Below, piece after piece: positions 1-7,551 of a stretch of 7,551 nt of DNA (the stretch's first letter is position 1; the number at the start of each line of letters is the position of its first letter). The notes beneath the pieces were generated by a model. It was not told the DNA's origin. It did not search any database and worked only from the letters and a program-made list of their open reading frames with translations. Position numbers and translations under genes: made by a program. The stretch comes from Synergistaceae bacterium. GTDB taxonomy: Bacteria; Synergistota; Synergistia; Synergistales; Aminobacteriaceae. The stretch lies in assembly GCA_012523155.1 (NCBI GenBank), contig JAAYJB010000038.1, positions 1 to 7,551 on the forward strand, written 5' to 3'.

Positions 1-1309
<1,309 letters not shown>

Positions 1310-1310
<1 letters not shown>

Positions 1311-2800
1311 TGAACGTCGTGTATGTGCCGGTGATCGGCCTTGAGATACACGTGCAGCTCTCCACTGCCACGAAAATATTCTGTTCCTGCTCCACTGATT
1401 ACATCGGTGCAGAGCCCAACAGCAACGTCTGCCCCGTATGCCTGGGACTTCCGGGGACACTCCCGGTGCTCAACAAAAAAGCTGTGGAACTCGGCGTGAA
1501 GGGCGGCCTTGCCCTTTCCTGCCAAATACGCAGCCACACGGTCTTTCACAGGAAGAATTATTTCTACCCCGACCTTCCCAAGGCGTACCAGATAAGCCAG
1601 TATGATCTTCCCCTCGCAGAAGGAGGACAAATTTTCATAACCGGCGATGACGGAAAACAGAAGAAGATCCGGATAACCAGGCTTCACCTCGAGGAAGACG
1701 CGGGGAAACTGGTCCACTCGGCATCTGACGGCCGGCTTGAAGGTGCGGCGTTTTCCTGCGTAGATTACAACAGGGGCGGTGTTCCCCTTGCAGAGATCGT
1801 CTCCGAGCCGGACATGGCGTCCCCCCGCGAAGCCAGGGATTACGTGGCCAGGATCCGGCAGATCGTCCGGTATATCGGCATCTCTGACGGCGACATGGAG
1901 AACGGCTCCCTGAGGGTCGACGCAAATATCTCCATACAAAAAACGGACGGAGAGACGGGAGAGATCCTGTATTGGGGTGAACGGTCCGAGATCAAAAACA
2001 TGAACTCCATGCGCGCGGTCGAACGTGCTCTTGAATACGAGATACGCCGCCAGGAAGCGGTACTTCGGCAAGGCGGGACACTCGACCGTGAAACCAGGCA
2101 CTGGAACGACAGCGACGGGATCACGGCGTCCATGAGGAGCAAGGAGGCGGCCAACGACTACAGGTATTTCCCCGACCCGGATCTTCCTCCCATTGAAGTG
2201 ACCGGATCCATGCTGCAGGAGATACAGTTTTCGCTCCCTGAGATGCCATGGGCCAGGGAAGAACGTTTCACCGTTCAGTACGGCCTTTCCCGGGAGGATG
2301 CAGTATTCCTCGCCGAGAGCGCGGCACTGGCTGATTTTTTTGAAGGCTGCGTCGGTGGAGGCGCGTCACCCCTTCGTGCGTCGAACTGGGTGAGGACAGA
2401 GGTCCTCAGGGTGATGAACGAACAGGGGCTTCCCGTCGGCGAGTTTCCTGTTGCCCCCTCATCCCTCGGTGAGCTCGTGGCCATGGTGGACCGGGGAAAA
2501 CTCTCGACCACGGTGGCCAGGGAAGTGTTCGGGCTCATGGCCGGAGGCAAAACGCTTGCAGATTCACTCACTGCTGCAGGTGCCTCATCGGGAGGGCTGT
2601 CTGAGGAAGCCGTGGCACAAATGGCGCAGAAAGTCCTGCAGGCCAATCCGGATGTTGTGGATGAGATCCTGTCCGGCAGGGATACGAAGGGGAAAAAGAC
2701 GAAATTCCTTCTGGGACTCGTTATGAAGGAGTCCAGGGGCCAGGCCGCCGCAGACGCGGCTGCACGGATCCTGGAGAAGCTGCTGAATGACCGGCGCTAG
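1310..2800 (+). CDS. gatB: Glutamyl/aspartyl-tRNA amidotransferase subunit B
   Basis: This is the tRNA-binding and kinase/transamidase subunit of GatCAB. It activates the misacylated Glu or Asp on tRNA with ATP and joins it to ammonia delivered from GatA. At 496 residues it is slightly longer than the usual length of about 475-480. The N-terminal cradle domain opens with VIGLEIHVQL (residues 8-17, including the conserved Glu12 and His14). It continues with FYPDLPKAYQISQYDLPL (85-102), LHLEEDAGKL (125-134), DYNRGGVPLAEIVSEPDM (152-169), SEIKNMNS (226-233) and DYRYFPDPDLPP (283-294). Cys25, Cys27, Cys41 and Cys44 form a CxC...CxxC set that could bind zinc, as I recall for some bacterial GatB proteins. 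The region from about residue 330 to the end matches the helical and YqeY-like tail domain that contacts the tRNA elbow, with DEILSGRDTKGKKTKFLLGL at 451-470. The start is supported by the ribosome site and by the family's usual N-terminus. Confidence 0.97.
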
Positions 2801-2820
2801 GCACCGGAACCGTATTTTTT
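2791..2820 (+). terminator. Possible weak terminator of the gat operon
   Basis: CCGGCGC (2791-2797) can pair with GCACCGG (2801-2807) across the stop-codon bases TAG, with one C-A mismatch. A run of six T follows at 2815-2820. The T-run lies eight bases after the stem and the loop is only three bases, so this is a poor rho-independent terminator. It is reported because a separate promoter follows at once. Confidence 0.3.
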
Positions 2821-2830
2821 GACCCTTTTA

Positions 2831-2859
2831 TTGACTAACCGCCTGTCTATGCGTAAGAT
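2831..2859 (+). promoter_or_regulatory. Sigma-70-type promoter for the EF-G-like gene
   Basis: A -35 box TTGACT (2831-2836, five of six matches to consensus) is followed after exactly 17 bases by a -10 box TAAGAT (2854-2859, four of six matches). The surrounding bases are AT-rich compared with the rest of the window. Transcription would begin near 2866, giving a 5' leader of about 60 bases. The short inverted repeat TGCTCTG (2868-2874) / CAGAGCA (2890-2896) would then sit at the very 5' end of the message. The promoter implies that the EF-G-like gene is transcribed separately from gatAB. Confidence 0.6.
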
Positions 2860-2910
2860 ATTAAAGTTGCTCTGTTGAGAAAACTGAGGCAGAGCAGAGT
2901 ACGAGAAGCC

Positions 2911-2919
2911 GGAGGAGGT
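2911..2919 (+). promoter_or_regulatory. Strong Shine-Dalgarno site of the EF-G-like gene
   Basis: GGAGGAGGT is a near-perfect match to the anti-Shine-Dalgarno sequence and ends seven bases before the ATG at 2927. It fixes the start codon and suggests high translation. Confidence 0.8.
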
Positions 2920-2926
2920 AGTTGGA

Positions 2927-5008
2927 ATGGGAACCCGTCAACCTGAAAATACCCGCAGTTTTGCAATAGCCGCCCATGGAGGCGCAGGAAAGACGTCCCT
3001 TGTGGAGGCAATGCTTTTTGATAACGGATCCACGACCAGGCTCGGAAAGGTAGTGGATGGAAATACCGCAAGCGACTTCAGCCAGGAGGAGCAGAAAAGG
3101 CAGATCTCCATCAACACGTCCCTTGTCACTATGGAGAGGAACGGGAGGCAGTTCTTCGTCCTTGACACGCCGGGATTCGCCGATTTCATCGGTGAAATGC
3201 GTTCCGCAGTCCGGGTGGCTGATGCCCTTCTCATCGCCGTCAGCGGCGTGAGCGGCATTGAAGTCCAGACCGACAAGGCATGGGAGACGGGTTCTGAGTT
3301 CGAGCTCCCCACAGCGTTCTACGTGTCCAAGCTTGACCGGGAAAATTCGGATTTCGGAAAAGTGCTCGAGGACCTCAGGTCAGTCTACAGCGACAAGGCA
3401 GTGGCCGTTTTCCTGCCCGTGGGATCCGAGGCATCATTCAATGGTGTGGTGGATATCCTTAAGAACAGGGCATACATATATGAGACGGACGGCAGCGGCA
3501 AGTTCACCGAATCGGATGTACCCGCCGACATGGCCGACGCGGCCGCCCAGGCCCGCGAGTCACTCGTTGAGGCTATTGTCGAAGCTGACGACGAACTCAT
3601 GATGCGTTATCTTGACGGAGAGACCATTGGTGAGGAAGAGCTTTTCCCGGCGCTCCGCAAGGCGATCGCTTCAAGACTGGTCCTCCCTGTTTTCCCCGGG
3701 TCGGCCACCCTGAACGTGGGAGTTCACCAGATCCTCGATTTTATCGGCGATTTCTTCCCGTCACCTCTTGATTCCCGAAAAAGGCCCGCTAAAAAGGGAG
3801 ACGAGGACGCTGAAGTAGCCCCGGATCAGTCAGGTCAGTTCACCGCCCTGTGCTTCAAGATCATGGTCGACCCGTACGTGGGGAAACTGTCCTTTATTCG
3901 GGTCAACTCGGGCACTTTAACATCCGACAACACGATCTACAACGTGAACAAGGGAGAAGAGGAACGGATCAGCTCCTTCAAGTTCATGACCGGGAAAGAC
4001 GGAAAGGATGCCAAGGAGATCACTGTAGGGGACATCCTCGCGATCCCCAAGCTCCAGAGCACTGAGGTGGGGGATACGCTCTCGGTCAAGGGATCTAACG
4101 TGACCTTCCCCTCTGTAGAGTTCCCCAAACCCGTCTACAGCGTGGCCATAATCGCCAAGAGCAGGGCCGATGAAGACAAGCTGGGCAACGCCATCCACAA
4201 GACTCTCGAGGAAGACCCCAGCCTTACCTTCGAGAAAAACGCCGAGACAGGAGACAGTGTCCTCTCCGGAATGGGCGATATGCACATCGACATCGTACTC
4301 TCCCGCATCAAGGAACGCTATGGTGTTGACCTTGAAACCAAAACACCCCAGGTACCTTATCGCGAGACCATCCGCAAGACTGCCGAGGCCCAGGGAAAAC
4401 ATAAAAAACAGACCGGCGGACACGGCCAGTATGGAGATGCCCATATCCGCTACACCCCTCTCGAAAGGGGAGCGGGGTTCGTGTTTGAAGATAATATCGT
4501 CGGCGGAGCCATCCCCAAGGGATTCATCCCCGCAGTCGAAAAAGGGCTCCGGGAAGCTCTTGTCAAGGGACCCCTGGCAAGTTTCCCCGTGGTCGACTTC
4601 AAGGCGACCCTCTTCTTCGGATCCTATCACGATGTGGACAGCTCTGAAATGGCCTTCAAGCTTGCCGCCAAGCTTTCGTTCAAGAAGGGTATCCTCGAGG
4701 CGAACCCGGTGCTGCTCGAGCCCATCATGAACGTGGAAGTGACGGTACCCGAGGACTACCTCGGAGATGTCATGGGCGACTTTAACGGCCGCAGGGGCCG
4801 CATTCTCGGCATCGACAGCAAAGGACGCCAGCAGATCGTAAAGGCCCAGTGTCCCCTCGCCGAGATGTTCAGGTACGCAATAATCCTCAGATCAATGACC
4901 TCTGGACGGGGGAACTTCACCATGGAATACGACCACTATGAAGAGGTCCCCGCTGATATCTCCAAGAAAGTCATCGCAGCTCACAAGCAGGAAGACGAGG
5001 AAGAATAG
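2927..5008 (+). CDS. fusA: Elongation factor G-like translational GTPase (EF-G paralogue type)
   Basis: This is a five-domain GTPase of the EF-G family, 693 residues, close to the family's usual length of about 690. EF-G moves tRNAs and mRNA through the ribosome after peptide bond formation. The G domain shows G1 AHGGAGKTS (16-24), a switch I remnant KRQISIN (57-63), G3 DTPGF (80-84), G4 SKLD (134-137) and a G5-like GSA (258-260). Domain II follows from about 300-390, domain III to about 470, and domain IV from HKKQTGGHGQYGDAHI onward, with the tip-loop motif SYHDVDSSE including His568. Domain V carries EPIMNVEVTVPEDYLGDVMGDFNGRRG. Differences from housekeeping EF-G are AHGGAGK for AHIDAGK, RQISI for RGITI, Phe84 where canonical EF-G has the GTPase His, and SKLD for NKMD. 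These fit the EF-G-2/EF-G-like branch, for example Thermus EF-G-2 as I recall it, so a second canonical fusA probably exists elsewhere. The symbol fusA names the family only; fusA2 may be better. Ribosome binding is certain by family, but the exact role is not. Confidence 0.93.
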   Translation: MGTRQPENTRSFAIAAHGGAGKTSLVEAMLFDNGSTTRLGKVVDGNTASDFSQEEQKRQISINTSLVTMERNGRQFFVLDTPGFADFIGEMRSAVRVADALLIAVSGVSGIEVQTDKAWETGSEFELPTAFYVSKLDRENSDFGKVLEDLRSVYSDKAVAVFLPVGSEASFNGVVDILKNRAYIYETDGSGKFTESDVPADMADAAAQARESLVEAIVEADDELMMRYLDGETIGEEELFPALRKAIASRLVLPVFPGSATLNVGVHQILDFIGDFFPSPLDSRKRPAKKGDEDAEVAPDQSGQFTALCFKIMVDPYVGKLSFIRVNSGTLTSDNTIYNVNKGEEERISSFKFMTGKDGKDAKEITVGDILAIPKLQSTEVGDTLSVKGSNVTFPSVEFPKPVYSVAIIAKSRADEDKLGNAIHKTLEEDPSLTFEKNAETGDSVLSGMGDMHIDIVLSRIKERYGVDLETKTPQVPYRETIRKTAEAQGKHKKQTGGHGQYGDAHIRYTPLERGAGFVFEDNIVGGAIPKGFIPAVEKGLREALVKGPLASFPVVDFKATLFFGSYHDVDSSEMAFKLAAKLSFKKGILEANPVLLEPIMNVEVTVPEDYLGDVMGDFNGRRGRILGIDSKGRQQIVKAQCPLAEMFRYAIILRSMTSGRGNFTMEYDHYEEVPADISKKVIAAHKQEDEEE

Positions 5009-5050
5009 AGAGGTATCCGCCCAAGGAGACAACAATACGGCTGAATACTC

Positions 5051-5078
5051 CGGAGCCCCGCGTGTTTGCGGGGCTCCG
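5051..5078 (+). terminator. Perfect 11-bp hairpin between the EF-G-like gene and the flavoprotein gene
   Basis: CGGAGCCCCGC (5051-5061) pairs fully with GCGGGGCTCCG (5068-5078) around the loop GTGTTT. The stem is very GC-rich, but no T-run follows; the next bases are CCCATAGGGAGG. It begins 42 bases after the EF-G-like stop and ends five bases before the flavoprotein Shine-Dalgarno site. It may be a terminator without a T-run, a processing or mRNA-stabilising hairpin, or a control element for the next gene. The stem itself is certain; its role is inferred. Confidence 0.55.
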
Positions 5079-5083
5079 CCCAT

Positions 5084-5101
5084 AGGGAGGGAACATCAAT
5101 G
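5084..5101 (+). promoter_or_regulatory. Ribosome binding site that sets the flavoprotein start
   Basis: AGGGAGG (5084-5090) lies eight bases before ATG 5099-5101. The frame is also open to an upstream TTG at 5066, but that codon sits in the loop and 3' arm of the hairpin, has no ribosome site, and would add eleven residues ahead of the conserved dinucleotide-binding strand MKKRVIVIGAG. ATG 5099 is therefore the start. Confidence 0.85.
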
Positions 5102-6682
5102 AAGAAACGAGTCATAGTGATAGGTGCCGGTGGCGCCGGACTCACCGCCGCAGCCGCAGCGGCAAAAGATGGGGCAGACGTGGTCCTTCTCGCGAAGACA
5201 GGCCCGGGGAACGCAAGCTGTACTGCCTATTCCGGCGGTTTTTTCTCCCTCGCCTCAGGGAGCGTTTCCCCAGAAGATCATTTGAAACAGGTATTCGAGA
5301 CGGGCAGGGAGGTGAGCGACGGGGATCTTCTCAGGACCCTTGCCTTTGAATGCGAAGGGGCCCTCCGGACACTGTGCTCCTGGGGGGTTGCCATGAAGAT
5401 AAATAATTTCGGAAGGGCTGCCGTCCGTGTGTCCTCCCCCTCAGAAATCATGGGCGGAGCCGGTATGACAAGTGAATTGACCCGAATAGCCAAAGCTGAA
5501 GGAGTATCCATCCTCTCCGACTGTGCCGCAACACGGCTGCTCATTGGCGACAAGGGAGTTGAAGGAGTTGAATGGGTCGAGTGGAGGACCGGAAAAGCCC
5601 GTTCATGCGCCGCTTCAGCAGTGATCCTTGCGACGGGAGGAGGAGGCAGGATCTACACCAGGACCGACAATCCCGCCAGGATGACCGGCGACGGATATGC
5701 CCTGGCACTCGAATCAGGGCTCGGGCTTGTGGATATGGAATACGTGCAGTTCTACCCCCTCGGATGGAAGACCCCCGGGTATCCTGTCTGGATGGTGGGG
5801 CTCGGCATACTTGACTATATTCCGGTTACCGATGGAACAGGAAGGGAGTTTCTGAAGGAAACCATTCTTTCATGGGGTTTTTCTTCCGGAAAAGAAGCAA
5901 ACTACTTCGGGAGGGACAAAACAGCCATATTTCTTTCCAGGCACGAAAAAAATGGGGGAAAGACTCTTCTTCACGTAGAAAAATTGAGTGAAGAGATGTT
6001 GTCCAATCCTGACGTTCGATCCTCTATTATGCTGGATATCCCGGCGCACAGGAGGACTGCCCCGGTTGAATCAAGCCCCGTACAGCATTATTTCAGCGGC
6101 GGGATCCCGATCGACGGAGAAGGCAGAACGGATCTTCCCGGACTCTACGCCTGCGGAGAGGTCACCGGGGGTGTCGACGGCGCAAGCCGCATGGGTGGAA
6201 ATGCACTGACGAATATCGTTACTTTCGGACTGCGGGCCGGCCGGGCCGCGGCAGCCGAAGCATCACTGTGCGAAGATGAAATGAAGCAGATCAATATGCC
6301 TCCGCTGTATTTTCCCGTCCATGACGGAGGAATGCCGCCTGCAGAAGCCAGGGACCGGCTGAGGGCGATCTGCTCGAAAGGTCTCGGCCCATGCCGGAAT
6401 GCCGGGGAACTGCGCTCATGCATTGAGGAAATCGGGAAATGGAAAAGCGGAACAGGACCCCTGGCCGTGAAAACGTCGCTGGATCTGCTCCATGTCCTGG
6501 AAATGAAGGGGCTTGCCGTTACTGCGCGGGCAGTGGCGACGGGTGCCCTTGCCCGGGAAGAGAGCCGGGGAGTTCATTTCAGGGAGGATTTTCCGGAAGA
6601 GCTCCTCCGGTGGAAAAAACGGATCCGCATCTCCTGCGGGGGAGACACACTGTCAGCCTCATTTGAGGATATTCATTCCTGA
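5099..6682 (+). CDS. FAD-dependent oxidoreductase, fumarate reductase/succinate dehydrogenase flavoprotein class
   Basis: This is a 527-residue flavoprotein with no signal peptide or membrane segment, so probably cytoplasmic. The N-terminal Rossmann FAD site is VIVIGAGGAGLTAAAAA (5-21, GxGxxG at 9-14). A second FAD element is VILATGGGGRIY (175-186), followed by TGDGYALALESG (196-207). HYFSGGIP (330-337) and DLPGLYACGEVTGGVDGASR with MGGNALTNIVTFG (345-377) match the class's HYxxGGI and C-terminal FAD motifs. The C-terminal helical domain has TARAVATGALAREESRGVHFREDFPE (475-500), as in SdhA, FrdA and NadB. The usual flavin-linking His region reads CTAYSGG (41-47), so FAD is probably not covalently bound. 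VQFYP (216-220) stands where SdhA has a substrate-binding His, and I see no RGEG-type catalytic Arg motif in the cap. Arg364 and His330 are kept. No iron-sulfur or membrane-anchor subunit lies beside it here. Class is secure; substrate is unknown. Fumarate reductase, aspartate oxidase or another 2-enoate reductase are possible. Confidence 0.9.
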   Translation: MKKRVIVIGAGGAGLTAAAAAAKDGADVVLLAKTGPGNASCTAYSGGFFSLASGSVSPEDHLKQVFETGREVSDGDLLRTLAFECEGALRTLCSWGVAMKINNFGRAAVRVSSPSEIMGGAGMTSELTRIAKAEGVSILSDCAATRLLIGDKGVEGVEWVEWRTGKARSCAASAVILATGGGGRIYTRTDNPARMTGDGYALALESGLGLVDMEYVQFYPLGWKTPGYPVWMVGLGILDYIPVTDGTGREFLKETILSWGFSSGKEANYFGRDKTAIFLSRHEKNGGKTLLHVEKLSEEMLSNPDVRSSIMLDIPAHRRTAPVESSPVQHYFSGGIPIDGEGRTDLPGLYACGEVTGGVDGASRMGGNALTNIVTFGLRAGRAAAAEASLCEDEMKQINMPPLYFPVHDGGMPPAEARDRLRAICSKGLGPCRNAGELRSCIEEIGKWKSGTGPLAVKTSLDLLHVLEMKGLAVTARAVATGALAREESRGVHFREDFPEELLRWKKRIRISCGGDTLSASFEDIHS

Positions 6683-6687
6683 AGATC

Positions 6688-6722
6688 GTGAGAAGGGGAA
6701 CCCGCAGGGTTCCCCTTCTCAC
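6688..6722. terminator. Perfect 16-bp inverted repeat between convergent genes (bidirectional terminator)
   Basis: GTGAGAAGGGGAACCC (6688-6703) pairs with GGGTTCCCCTTCTCAC (6707-6722) with no mismatch and a GCA loop. It starts five bases after the flavoprotein stop and ends 22 bases before the stop of the opposing binding-protein gene. A bidirectional terminator is the natural reading of this position. Neither strand has a clear T-run directly after the stem, so the mechanism may not be the classical one. Confidence 0.75.
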
Positions 6723-6744
6723 ATGGCGTGCCGCTTATCCTGTT

Positions 6745-7551
6745 TCAGAACGTGTCCTGGGGAGCCCACATTTCCAGGAAGGTAAAGGTCCTGTCCTTCC
6801 ATATCATCATGGCCGCAGGTTTGTTCAGCGGGTTATGGGTCTCCTTGTCCACAGTGAGGCTGAAATGGACGAGGCGAAGATCTTTCGTGTTCTCCATGGC
6901 ATCCCTCACTGCCACAGGATCCGCTTTTCCGGCCTTTTTGATCGATTCCGCCACCCAGGTGACGAGGTCATAGGAATTTGCCACGTTCGACGGTTCCGCT
7001 GCCTTTCTTCCGTATTCCTTTTCGAACCGTGAGAGCAGGAAGATCAGCTGTGGGTTGGTCAGGTCCATGCTGTATACCCAGTAACTCCCCTCCATGGCGT
7101 CGCCTGCGATCTCATGCATGCTCGGGCTGAAACCGTCCCCTCCGATGAAAATCGGCTTCCAGTCGAGTTCTGCGGCCTGCTTCATGATGAGCCCCATCTC
7201 CTTGTAGAGGATGGGAAGGGCCACTGCTTCCGCCCCCGTCGCCTTCATTTCCGTGAGCTGCGCACGGAAATCCACGTCACCGCCCCTGAACCCCCAGACT
7301 CCCTTCAGTTCTCCGTTCAGCTCCCTGAACCGTGCAGTGAAAAACTCTTTCAGTCCCTCAGAGTAGTCACTCCCGACATCAGTGATAACAGCGGCACTTT
7401 TCACCCCGAGCTTATTGACAAGATAGTCGGCCATGACCTTACCCTGGTAGGGATCGGTGTAGCTCATCCGGAACGTGAACGGCCGGACCTTGCCGGTCTT
7501 CGGATCTACGGTCACGGCGGGGTTCGTACTCGCGGTCCCTATCTGGGGTAC
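6745..7551 (-). CDS. Branched-chain amino acid-type ABC transporter substrate-binding protein (5' end missing)
   Basis: This is the extracytoplasmic binding component of a Liv-type (HAAT) ABC importer, periplasmic binding protein fold type I (LivJ/Peripla_BP_6). The frame is open to the right edge. The first visible residues VPQIGTASTNPAVT match the conserved strand at the start of the ligand-contacting region, so the GTG at 7515 is internal. YTDPYQG (7441-7461) is the family motif. AAVITDVGSDYSEGLKEFF is the typical inter-lobe strand and helix, FRGGDVDFRAQLTEMKATGAEAV is the second repeat element, and PIFIGGDGFSP and EGSYWV follow. The C-terminus reads NPLNKPAAMMIWKDRTFTFLEMWAP. There are 268 visible residues against about 370-390 for the family, so the signal peptide and roughly 100 residues lie outside. 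The ligand cannot be told from this part; leucine-type amino acids, other amino acids or short amides are all known for the family. Permease and ATPase genes are expected upstream, to the right. Confidence 0.93.
   Translation of the reverse strand, partial: VPQIGTASTNPAVTVDPKTGKVRPFTFRMSYTDPYQGKVMADYLVNKLGVKSAAVITDVGSDYSEGLKEFFTARFRELNGELKGVWGFRGGDVDFRAQLTEMKATGAEAVALPILYKEMGLIMKQAAELDWKPIFIGGDGFSPSMHEIAGDAMEGSYWVYSMDLTNPQLIFLLSRFEKEYGRKAAEPSNVANSYDLVTWVAESIKKAGKADPVAVRDAMENTKDLRLVHFSLTVDKETHNPLNKPAAMMIWKDRTFTFLEMWAPQDTF

Noticed and set aside
3917..4630. Open frame of 237 codons on the minus strand inside the EF-G-like gene
   Set aside because: It is fully opposite conserved domains II-IV of the GTPase and its translation has no recognisable motif, so it is a shadow of the real gene.
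5066..5098. TTG start giving an 11-residue longer flavoprotein
   Set aside because: It lies within the hairpin, lacks a ribosome site, and the ATG at 5099 has one at good spacing directly before the FAD-binding strand.
5840..6020. Locally AT-richer segment inside the flavoprotein gene as a sign of insertion or transfer
   Set aside because: The reading frame and family motifs run through it, and it falls in the variable cap region, where composition often drifts.
7513..7515. GTG on the minus strand as the start of the binding protein
   Set aside because: The residues before it, VPQIGTASTNPA, are conserved in Liv-type binding proteins, and a start here would remove the signal peptide and about a third of the fold.

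Overview
The window reads as an ordinary stretch of a GC-rich bacterial chromosome. It holds two translation-related genes, a flavoprotein and a nutrient-transport gene. The best guess for the host is an anaerobic, amino-acid-using bacterium, possibly of the Synergistota. This is inferred from the form of the EF-G paralogue (N-terminus MGTRQPENTR, G1 AHGGAGKTS), from the tRNA-dependent amidotransferase, and from a Liv-type substrate-binding protein. No 16S or other decisive marker is present, so the assignment is tentative.

Layout. Bases 1-1310 (+) hold most of gatA, whose 5' end lies outside the window. It overlaps gatB (1310-2800, +) by one base at TGATG. A weak hairpin and T-run (2791-2820) end the gat genes. 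The gap 2801-2926 carries a convincing sigma-70-type promoter (TTGACT, 17 bases, TAAGAT) and a strong Shine-Dalgarno sequence for an EF-G-type translational GTPase (2927-5008, +). A 91-base gap with a perfect 11-bp GC-rich hairpin leads to an FAD-dependent oxidoreductase of the fumarate reductase/succinate dehydrogenase flavoprotein class (5099-6682, +). A perfect 16-bp inverted repeat (6688-6722) separates it from a convergent gene (6745-7551, -). That gene encodes a Liv-type branched-chain amino acid ABC transporter binding protein whose 5' end is cut by the right edge.

How they work together. GatA and GatB, with GatC presumably encoded upstream, form GatCAB, which converts misacylated Glu-tRNA(Gln) and/or Asp-tRNA(Asn) to the correct aminoacyl-tRNA. 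The EF-G-like protein acts at the ribosome, but its GTPase motifs differ from canonical EF-G. The flavoprotein has no electron-transfer partner beside it in the window, and its likely active site differs from classical succinate/fumarate enzymes, so its substrate is open. The binding protein belongs to a transport locus continuing to the right.

I found no CRISPR array, tRNA, rRNA, insertion sequence, phage gene or toxin-antitoxin pair. I see no convincing new multi-gene system. The most useful leads are the altered motifs of the EF-G paralogue and the flavoprotein, and two strong hairpins without T-runs.
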